Below, piece by piece: positions 39,974-45,330 of a DNA stretch of 45,330 bases; position 1 is the stretch's first letter; every line of letters starts with the position of its first letter. Location of the stretch: positions 1-45,330 of the forward strand of contig CANRIL010000022.1 of NCBI GenBank assembly GCA_947630625.1. Reading direction: 5' to 3'. Position numbers and translations under genes: made by a program. A model generated the notes under the pieces. That model made no database searches and was not told the origin of the DNA. It saw nothing but the letters and a program-made list of their open reading frames with translations. This DNA comes from an uncultured Clostridia bacterium. Its GTDB lineage: Bacteria; Bacillota; Clostridia; Oscillospirales; CAG-272.

Positions 39974-40275
39974 TTTTTATCGTTGGAGAAGAGAATGTGT
40001 CCGATGAAATATCCTAAAAACAGGAACGCGGCGCAGACAGCGGACAGCTGTAATGTATTCCTTCTACGGATGCGGCGCGCGATGGCGGAATAGTGATATT
40101 TTCCGTGGGACGCCGCCTCCTGCATTGATACGGGGAACCTATTATAGTTGCGGAAGTATTTATGACATTCGTCGCATTCCGCGAGATGGGATTTTATCAT
40201 CTCGGTCGATTCCGGAGATGTCTCGCCGTCGAGATAGAGCGGGAGCAGGTCACGGACGATATTGCAGTTACTCAT
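39970..40275 (-). CDS. Zinc-finger anti-sigma factor (zf-HC2) with one transmembrane helix
   Basis: A 101-aa protein. The N-terminal anti-sigma zinc finger has His30-X3-Cys34-X2-Cys37 (KSHLAECDECHKYF), preceded by the typical NCNIVRDLLPLYLDGE. A basic stretch (RRIRRR) leads to one transmembrane helix (about 75-96) and a very short outside tail (SNDKK). It overlaps the ECF sigma gene by 8 nt and fakA by 4 nt. It holds the sigma factor at the membrane until a signal arrives; because almost nothing lies outside, the signal is probably sensed in the membrane or cytoplasm. Confidence 0.9.
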   Translation of the reverse strand: MSNCNIVRDLLPLYLDGETSPESTEMIKSHLAECDECHKYFRNYNRFPVSMQEAASHGKYHYSAIARRIRRRNTLQLSAVCAAFLFLGYFIGHILFSNDKK

Positions 40276-40774
40276 TTATAAGAGCCTCCTTGATATATTT
40301 TTTTGCGCGATGGTAGATCACCTTCGCGGAGCTGACCGAGATGCCGAGCTTCATGGCTATCTCGGAATACGGCAGTTCGCCGTATGCGCGGAGCAGAAAC
40401 ACTTCGCTGTACTTTTTCGGCATGCCCTCGAGGACTTCAAGCACACGCGCCGCCTCGAGCTTGCGCATCAACCTGTAACCGGGGTCGTCGGTGAGAGGCG
40501 CCTCGGGGTCGCTTATATAAAGGTCGACCGTCAGGGTTTCGTTTTTCGTGTGCCGCAGGTATTTCAAAAATACGTTTTTCGCTATCGAGGCAAGCCATGT
40601 GAACATCTCGCACTGGCCGTTATAGCGCGACAGCGAGATATACGCCTGATAAAACGTTTCCTGAGTCAGATCCTCAGCCGTCTGCGGGGAGCGGCAAAGC
40701 CTGTAAAGAAACGCGTATACGCGCCTGTAGTTGTCGCGGTAAATGCGCTCAAATTCCGCTTCTATGCTTTTCAC
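40268..40774 (-). CDS. ECF-type RNA polymerase sigma factor
   Basis: A 168-aa sigma-70 family ECF factor. Region 2 at about 8-80 (YAFLYRLCRSPQTAEDLTQETFYQAYISLSRY, then FTWLASIAKNVFLKYLR) and region 4 at about 108-165 (MPKKYSEVFLLRAYGELPYSEIAMKLGISVSSAKVIYHRAKK). Start is GTG 40774 with AAAGGAGGA 6-7 nt upstream. Head of an operon sigma, anti-sigma, fakA, fakB, all overlapping or tightly spaced. A TGTAAC element upstream suggests autoregulation. Confidence 0.92.
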   Translation of the reverse strand: MKSIEAEFERIYRDNYRRVYAFLYRLCRSPQTAEDLTQETFYQAYISLSRYNGQCEMFTWLASIAKNVFLKYLRHTKNETLTVDLYISDPEAPLTDDPGYRLMRKLEAARVLEVLEGMPKKYSEVFLLRAYGELPYSEIAMKLGISVSSAKVIYHRAKKYIKEALINE

Positions 40775-40809
40775 GTTTATCCTCCTTTTCGAGATCGTTA
40801 CATAATGTT

Positions 40810-40836
40810 AATACCCCGAAAACCGAAAAGGTTACA
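40810..40836 (-). promoter_or_regulatory. Candidate ECF autoregulatory promoter of the sigma-fak operon
   Basis: On the minus strand, TGTAAC (40836-40831) is followed 16 nt later by GTATT (40814-40810). The -35 half matches the candidate at 3488; the -10 half is a poorer match to the ECF CGTC/CGTA pattern. No sigma-A promoter was seen. Confidence 0.35.
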
Positions 40837-40939
40837 AAAATTTTAAAATTTTTTTCCGGGGGGTGACGAAATGAAATTCCCTACATACAATTATAAAGCA
40901 AAAGTTTCGATAAGTCAATCGAAATAGAGTGAATTGCGC

Positions 40940-40968
40940 TTGACTTTTGCCCGAACGTGTATTAAGAT
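40940..40968 (+). promoter_or_regulatory. Sigma-A promoter of the phosphoribosyltransferase gene
   Basis: TTGACT (40940-40945), 17-nt spacer, TAAGAT (40963-40968). Confidence 0.7.
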
Positions 40969-41024
40969 ATATATGTAGGTGTATCACAAATCAAAAATAT
41001 TATAATATTAAAAGGAGCGACAAG

Positions 41025-41582
41025 ATGAACTACTACGAACTCACACTTTGCGGGCTTAAAAGGCAGCTGCCGCTGTGCCCACTGACAGAAGACATGTACA
41101 TAGGCGCGTTCGTCACATTCGGCGACCCCGAACTGACAACCGCGTGTGCCGAGGGGCTTCTCAAGCTTGCTCCTGAATACGATTACATTTTGACGGCGGA
41201 AGCGAAGGGCATTCCGATAGCGCACGAGATGGCGAGACTTGACGGCAACCGCCGCTACTTCCTCGCGAGAAAGGCGCCGAAGCTCTATATGTCCGGCGTG
41301 TTTGAGGTAAGCGTGCGTTCGATCACGACGGCGAGAGTGCAGAAGCTGTATCTCGACCAGGCGGATGCGGACATGATGCGCGGCAAGCGCGTCCTCATCG
41401 TTGACGACGTGATCTCGACCGGCGAGTCGCTGACATCGCTTGAAAAACTCGTTGAAAAGGCGGGCGGCATCATATGCGGCCGCATGTGCATTCTCGCCGA
41501 GGGCGACGCTGCGAAACGCGGCGACATAACGTATCTCGCCGAGCTTCCTCTGTTCGACAAGGACGGAAATCCGCTCAAATAA
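41025..41582 (+). CDS. Type I phosphoribosyltransferase (adenine/xanthine PRTase-like)
   Basis: A 185-aa type I PRTase that would couple a nucleobase to PRPP in purine salvage. The PRPP-binding motif VLIVDDVISTGES (about 126-138) is complete, followed by GRMCILAEGDA. The N-terminal hood includes YDYILTAEAKGIPIAHEMA, as in adenine and xanthine PRTases. The base cannot be decided from sequence. AAAGGAG lies 7 nt before ATG 41025. It is monocistronic, with promoter and terminator. Confidence 0.85.
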   Translation: MNYYELTLCGLKRQLPLCPLTEDMYIGAFVTFGDPELTTACAEGLLKLAPEYDYILTAEAKGIPIAHEMARLDGNRRYFLARKAPKLYMSGVFEVSVRSITTARVQKLYLDQADADMMRGKRVLIVDDVISTGESLTSLEKLVEKAGGIICGRMCILAEGDAAKRGDITYLAELPLFDKDGNPLK

Positions 41583-41595
41583 AAAATTTAATACA

Positions 41596-41640
41596 AATCG
41601 CGAGGGAGGAAATTGTGAAAATTCCTTCCCTCGCAATTTT
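41596..41640 (+). terminator. Terminator of the phosphoribosyltransferase gene
   Basis: GCGAGGGA (41600-41607) pairs with TCCCTCGC (41627-41634), extended by GGAA/TTCC across one bulge and by flanking AT pairs, then AATTTT. Confidence 0.75.
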
Positions 41641-41880
41641 GGCGCGCAGTTCTGCGCCGCGCATTTTTTTAATTTGCATTTTGCGGTGCGCATTTTTCTG
41701 CTTCGCATTTTGGGGGGCACAATTTTCTGACGCGTAAATCTGTGCCTTATGATCTGCATTTTATAATCTTACGCTTCGCATTTTTGCGATGCGCAATTTT
41801 TCAACGCGAAAATTTGCGCATCGCAATTTTCTGCCGAGCAAATCAGCCCCGCGCAATTCCGCTTCGTGCAAATCGACGTT
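41629..41880. repeat. Spacer packed with degenerate GCGCATTTT / TCGCAATTTT motifs
   Basis: About a dozen variants of (T/G)CGCA(A/T)TTT occur in 250 bp, often spaced 13-15 bp (for example near 41660, 41675, 41689, 41703, 41717, 41776, 41791, 41822), some also in inverted orientation, giving many small dyads. The spacer lies between convergent genes and has no supported ORF. Confidence 0.6.
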
Positions 41881-41883
41881 TCT

Positions 41884-43242
41884 TTACGAGTACCGCCCGC
41901 GGTACTTTTTCTTATGCTGAAGATAAATCGCTTTGCCGAGCACGAATATTACCGTGAAGACGACGGCGGAGATGACGGCGGCTATGAAAAATCTGCCCGT
42001 CGCGAAGCTCTTGATCTGTTCGAGCGTGTAGAGAAATTCGCTGCGCGCGACGGCGACGGTCGTGACAAGATCGACGTTGCCGACTATTTCATCATTGTAC
42101 ATGACGGTGAGGACTCCGGCGATCTGCCCTTCCTCGACGGGCGCTGTAAGCGAGTCGTAGTTCGTCTTCCGGCTCCGCTTGACCTCCGTTTTGAGATCGG
42201 CGTCTGTCGGAAGATAGAGGGTCAGCGAATCGGCGGTGACGAGGGAAACAACGTCCGTCGTGCCGGACATCGTGACGGGTATGTCGCATATCAGCTCCCC
42301 GGCCTCGACGAGCGTGATGTTTGCGTAAGCGGCGAACGCGTAGTCAAGCAGCTTTGCCGCTTCGGTATATGAATAAACCTTGTCGTTCTCTTCGTCGACA
42401 TCGGCGCCCATCACGATCGCAAGATATGTAAGCCCGTCGCGTGACGCCGTTGTAACGACGCAGTAACCGCCCTGCGCCGTCGAGCCGGCGTTCATTCCCG
42501 CGGCGTCCTTGTAGTAGTATTTCATGACGCTGTTCGTCGAGAGAAGGTAGTTCCGGTTGAAGACGTTGCGGTATTCGCTCATGTTCGTCTTCGGGATAAC
42601 GTACTTCGAAGTCGAGGTGATCTCCATGAATAACGGTATTTTGTATGCGGTGAGCGCGATTTTAACCGTGTCGGAAACTGTCGTATACATGTCGTAGTCG
42701 TGGACGCCGGAAGGGTTCGTGTAATGCGTCGCCTCGGCTCCGAGTTCGAGCGCGCGGCGGTTCATCATGCCCACAAATTCGTCGACGGTGCCCGCGATGT
42801 GGCACGCGAGAATATATGCGGCGTCGTTCGCGCCGCCGACAAGCATCGCATAAAGGAGCGATTCGACTGTGAGCGTTTCGCCCGTCTTGAATCCGATCAT
42901 GTTGCCGCCGACGCCGTCAAGCATTTCTTCGGTGACGGTGACGTTTTCGGTCAGCCTATCGCCGAGCTGTTCGATCGCGATAAGTCCGGTCATGATCTTG
43001 ACAGTCGAGGCGGGATACACAGTTTCGTCAGCGTTGTAGGCGAGGACGGTGAAATCGTTCTCGATATTATATAGGTAAGCGCCGTCTATGTGGTCGACGG
43101 CGAGCTCCATGTCGTCGGGGGTCGCCGAGTCCCGGTTTGTGATCGCCGATATTGGAAGCGGCGAGAGGATGAAGAAAAGCGCGAGCAGCAGCGCGCACGC
43201 GCGTATGTACACAGCGCTTTTTGAACGTATATTATTTTTCAT
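41884..43242 (-). CDS. D-alanyl-D-alanine carboxypeptidase-like protein (PBP5/S11 family) with altered motifs
   Basis: A 452-aa S11-family protein. Signal peptide at about 1-33; a penicillin-binding domain at about 40-300; a beta-rich C-terminal domain at about 310-400; a transmembrane helix at about 420-442 and a basic tail (HKKKYRGRYS). The SxxK motif is intact (PASTVK). The SxN position reads GAN in VGGANDAAY, and the KTG position reads NAG in GMNAGSTAQGGYC. Acylation may be possible, but ordinary carboxypeptidase activity is doubtful. Its ATG overlaps the ribF stop (ATGA). Last gene of the ireB operon. Confidence 0.87.
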   Translation of the reverse strand: MKNNIRSKSAVYIRACALLLALFFILSPLPISAITNRDSATPDDMELAVDHIDGAYLYNIENDFTVLAYNADETVYPASTVKIMTGLIAIEQLGDRLTENVTVTEEMLDGVGGNMIGFKTGETLTVESLLYAMLVGGANDAAYILACHIAGTVDEFVGMMNRRALELGAEATHYTNPSGVHDYDMYTTVSDTVKIALTAYKIPLFMEITSTSKYVIPKTNMSEYRNVFNRNYLLSTNSVMKYYYKDAAGMNAGSTAQGGYCVVTTASRDGLTYLAIVMGADVDEENDKVYSYTEAAKLLDYAFAAYANITLVEAGELICDIPVTMSGTTDVVSLVTADSLTLYLPTDADLKTEVKRSRKTNYDSLTAPVEEGQIAGVLTVMYNDEIVGNVDLVTTVAVARSEFLYTLEQIKSFATGRFFIAAVISAVVFTVIFVLGKAIYLQHKKKYRGRYS

Positions 43243-43616
43243 GATCCGAAAAACTCCTTTGCGGCGTCAATATCGCGCCGCAGCACGTCCCGCAGCTCAT
43301 CGAGGGATGAAAATTTGCGCTCCGGCCGTTGGTGACGGATAAGCTCCGTTTCGATATCGCAGCCGTAGAGGTCGCCTTCGAAGCCGAGAATGTGCGTTTC
43401 GCACAGAAGCGCGCCGTCGCTGTCGACGGTCGGCTTGACGCCGAGATTGCTGACGGCGGGGTAACTTTTGCCGCCGACCGAGACGCGCGAGAGATAGACC
43501 CCGCGCGGCAGCGCTTCAAATTCTTTCGGAGGCGTTTGATTTATCGTCGGGACGCCGAAAGACGAGCCGAGGTGACGCCCGTGAATGACGGGCGCGGTGA
43601 ATTTCATGACTGTCAT
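43239..43616 (-). CDS. ribF: Stand-alone riboflavin kinase domain
   Basis: A 125-aa flavokinase converting riboflavin to FMN, without the FAD-synthetase half found in usual bifunctional RibF (about 310 aa). Motifs: HGRHLGSSFGVPTINQ (ATP-binding start), LPRGVYLSRV, YPAVSNLGVKPTV, ETHILGFEGDLYG and a C-terminal FSSLDELRDVLRRDIDAAKEF helix. Start ATG 43616 overlaps the aldo/keto reductase stop (ATGA) and has AAAGG upstream. Complete for the single-domain form; the adenylyl-transferase must be encoded elsewhere. Confidence 0.87.
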   Translation of the reverse strand: MTVMKFTAPVIHGRHLGSSFGVPTINQTPPKEFEALPRGVYLSRVSVGGKSYPAVSNLGVKPTVDSDGALLCETHILGFEGDLYGCDIETELIRHQRPERKFSSLDELRDVLRRDIDAAKEFFGS

Positions 43617-44563
43617 ATGACCTTTATCGCGAACACGGGACACGCGGAAACACAGTACCCGCAGAGCACGCATTTTTCATTGTCGCAGACGGTAACGCCG
43701 TCCACGGTCGAGAGCGCTCCGCGCCGACAGCGCTTGGCGCACGCGCCGCACCCCTGACAGTAATCCTCGATTATGAGGCGGCGGCGCTTTTCCGCGAGCG
43801 CCTTTTCTGCCTTCGGAGGGAATTTGCGGGACTCAAAATAAGCGATGTTGGCGTCGACCTCGTCCTCGGACTGCATGCCGATCGCCACGGCGTCCACGCA
43901 GTCCGTGTCGAGCACGAAATCGAGCGCAGCCTTCGCGTCCGCGATGAGGTGCCCGCCGCCGAGAGGCTTCATGGCGAAGATGCCGATCCCGGCTGATTTC
44001 GCGTCACTCATGGCGGCGCGCATGTCGGAGGCGTCCCCGTCGGCGATGCCGACGGAGCGCATATTGTAGATCGGGTGTACGATGTCAAGCGGCAGACCGA
44101 GCTTTAAAACGCCCCGTATCGCCGCGACGTGATGCGTCGAAATTCCGACCGCGCGGATAATGCCGCGCTCGCGGCATTCAAAGAGATAGTCGAGCGCTTC
44201 CGCGTGTCCGCGCAGCGTGTGCTCGCTTTCCTGCTCGTGGAGCATGAATATGTCTATCACGTCGCGGTCGATGCTCCGTCTCGCTTCCTCAACGGCTTCC
44301 TCCGCCAGCTCTTTCGTGTACGCATACGTCTTTGACGAGATAATAACGTCCGGATGGCCGGAAAGCTCGAGCGCGCGGCGGATGTAGTCGTAGTTTTCAT
44401 AAAGCTGCGCCGTGTCGAGAAAGTTGACGCCGCGCGAAAACGCGTAGGCAATGACCTCGGCTCCGCGCTCGACGGGCAGATTTGCCTGAAGCGGACCGAC
44501 TGTGAGCGAGCCAAAGCACAGGCGCGACACTAAAAGCGACCGCGTCAGGCTTACATATTCCAT
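43613..44563 (-). CDS. Aldo/keto reductase with C-terminal 2x[4Fe-4S] ferredoxin domain
   Basis: A 316-aa protein. The NADPH-dependent aldo/keto reductase barrel (about 1-265) has FLDTAQLYENYDYI (catalytic Asp/Tyr region), VIISSKTYAYTKE (Lys) and DIFMLHEQE (His). A ferredoxin module (about 268-316) has two cluster motifs, CQGCGACAKRC and CVLCGYCVSACP. This fusion type is common in anaerobes, where it may use ferredoxin electrons. The substrate is unknown. It overlaps ireB by one base and ribF by four. Confidence 0.92.
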   Translation of the reverse strand: MEYVSLTRSLLVSRLCFGSLTVGPLQANLPVERGAEVIAYAFSRGVNFLDTAQLYENYDYIRRALELSGHPDVIISSKTYAYTKELAEEAVEEARRSIDRDVIDIFMLHEQESEHTLRGHAEALDYLFECRERGIIRAVGISTHHVAAIRGVLKLGLPLDIVHPIYNMRSVGIADGDASDMRAAMSDAKSAGIGIFAMKPLGGGHLIADAKAALDFVLDTDCVDAVAIGMQSEDEVDANIAYFESRKFPPKAEKALAEKRRRLIIEDYCQGCGACAKRCRRGALSTVDGVTVCDNEKCVLCGYCVSACPVFAIKVI

Positions 44564-44817
44564 TATACGTTAAGGTAACATTTCACGAGCTCGTTCAGAA
44601 GCTCGTCGCGGTCGATCTTGCGGATAAGAGCGCGGGCTCCGTTGTGGTTCGTGATATACGTTGGGTCCTCTGAAAGGATGTAGCCGACGATCTGGTTTAT
44701 CGGATTGTATCCTTTCTCAACAAGCGCGTCATAGACCGCTCTGAGTAACGCGTGCATTTCCTGCTTTTCCCGCCCGAGAGTGGGAAACGTCAAAGTTTCT
44801 TCCTTGATGTCTTTCAT
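44563..44817 (-). CDS. ireB: IreB family regulatory phosphoprotein (UPF0297)
   Basis: An 84-aa protein with the strongly conserved family sequence: [34 protein letters not shown], then [19 protein letters not shown]. In Enterococcus IreB is phosphorylated by the PASTA kinase IreK and affects cephalosporin resistance. Here it heads an operon that ends in a penicillin-binding-type protein, although the usual neighbours ruvX and alaS are absent. The sigma-A promoter lies about 80 nt upstream. Confidence 0.92.
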   Translation of the reverse strand: MKDIKEETLTFPTLGREKQEMHALLRAVYDALVEKGYNPINQIVGYILSEDPTYITNHNGARALIRKIDRDELLNELVKCYLNV

Positions 44818-44895
44818 GTCTATGCTCCGGATTTGTATAAAATGTAAAAGATTGCCGAAATTACGGCATATAACGGCAATACCTCTCTACGATAT

Positions 44896-44924
44896 ATTAT
44901 ATAGTATCAAAACGGTGTTTTCAA
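44896..44924 (-). promoter_or_regulatory. Sigma-A promoter of the ireB operon
   Basis: On the minus strand: TTGAAA (44924-44919), 17-nt spacer, TATAAT (44901-44896). Confidence 0.85.
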
Positions 44925-44984
44925 GTGCGATTTATAAAATTATCGCCCTTTTATCGGGTTTTTTCATGGCGGTGCTTAAAAATA

Positions 44985-45013
44985 TTGATAATCGCGGTGA
45001 ATTGTGCTACAAT
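44985..45013 (+). promoter_or_regulatory. Sigma-A promoter of the ferredoxin-thioredoxin reductase gene
   Basis: TTGATA (44985-44990), 17-nt spacer, TACAAT (45008-45013); back-to-back with the ireB promoter. Confidence 0.75.
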
Positions 45014-45048
45014 GATAGGGAAGAATAAATCGGGGAGGCGCAGTTGTT

Positions 45049-45288
45049 TTGGATAAAGTCAGGGGAAAAGTCAGGCTGAATGACGACGCCGAGATCGTTC
45101 GCACCGTCCGTGAGGGACTGCGCGAGCGGGGCGGGTACTGCCCGTGCAGGCGCGAGATGAATGAAGATACAAAGTGCATATGTCGCGAGTTCCGCGAACA
45201 GCTTGATGACCCGGAGTTTGAGGGATATTGTCACTGCATGCTCTATTATAAAGAAAGACCTGCTAACAAAAGTCAAGCTCCAAAATGA
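45049..45288 (+). CDS. ftrB: Ferredoxin-thioredoxin reductase catalytic (beta) subunit
   Basis: A 79-aa small Fe-S disulfide reductase. The three Cys pairs of the family are present: Cys31-Pro-Cys33, Cys43-Ile-Cys45 and Cys61-His-Cys63, which bind a [4Fe-4S] cluster and form the redox disulfide. It would pass ferredoxin electrons to a thioredoxin-like partner. Start is TTG 45049 with GGGGAGG about 10 nt upstream; no in-frame ATG is available before the first Cys except at Met37, which is too late. The window ends 42 bases after its stop, and what follows cannot be judged. Confidence 0.87.
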   Translation: MDKVRGKVRLNDDAEIVRTVREGLRERGGYCPCRREMNEDTKCICREFREQLDDPEFEGYCHCMLYYKERPANKSQAPK

Positions 45289-45330
45289 AAAAAGGTGAGA
45301 TTTTTTAAAAGCATCATGCAGGGACGGCGA

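Noticed and set aside
41629-41880. CRISPR or attC array
   Set aside because: Motif spacing is too short and irregular, and no integrase or cas gene is present.

Overview
The window looks like chromosome of an uncultured, Gram-positive, spore-forming anaerobe of the Clostridia (Oscillospiraceae/Christensenellales type, probably from a gut community). The evidence is a cotJABC spore-coat operon, a SPOCS/LysM envelope protein, an IreB regulator, a FakA/DegV fatty-acid kinase pair, canonical sigma-A promoters, and strong Shine-Dalgarno sites. Most of the sequence is GC-rich, with AT-rich intergenic gaps and one clearly AT-rich gene (helicase, 18.4-21.2 kb). No tRNA, rRNA or CRISPR array was seen.

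Layout. 0-5.3 kb: cotJABC (minus), araD with its own promoter and terminator, a decayed response-regulator/histidine-kinase pair, and an ECF sigma factor translationally coupled to a membrane protein that is probably its anti-sigma. 5.3-12.5 kb: a CNNM/CorC-type transporter whose promoter region was hit by a complete IS481/IS1202-like element (26-bp target duplication), a rhodopsin-transducer-like protein with a HAD phosphatase, an ArsR-DUF2087 repressor with an unknown partner, a rhomboid-like protein lacking the catalytic serine motif, a cyclophilin-like lipoprotein and a flavodoxin-fold reductase. 12.6-16.8 kb: nifS-nifU (minus) diverging from a cysteine-rich HxlR regulator, with one palindrome over both -10 boxes, then a ROK glucokinase and an ADP-ribosylglycohydrolase. 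16.9-23.0 kb: a complete IS256-family element, an AT-rich helicase-IV-like SF1 helicase, and a DUF3794 envelope protein.

23.5-37.1 kb is the most distinctive part. It is a seven-gene operon with one strong promoter, a highly folded leader of about 180 nt, and a terminator. It encodes a very large secreted solute-binding protein with two carbohydrate-binding-like modules and an inserted CxxC/CxxC knuckle, two pairs of sugar-type ABC permeases, an NHL beta-propeller/Yip1 membrane protein, and a 1270-residue secreted DUF5696-like (glycosidase-like) protein with a coiled coil and PGTTAP(A/T)E repeats. No ATPase is encoded, so a shared MsmX-type ATPase is presumably used. I read this as a surface system that binds, possibly trims, and imports a complex glycan.

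37.1-45.3 kb: IS256-end fossils and short tandem repeats behind degV, then (minus) an operon of ECF sigma, zinc-finger anti-sigma, fakA and fakB; a phosphoribosyltransferase; a convergent spacer full of GCGCATTTT-like repeats; the coupled operon ireB, aldo/keto reductase-ferredoxin, ribF, and a D-Ala-D-Ala carboxypeptidase-like protein with altered catalytic motifs; and a ferredoxin-thioredoxin reductase catalytic subunit at the right end.
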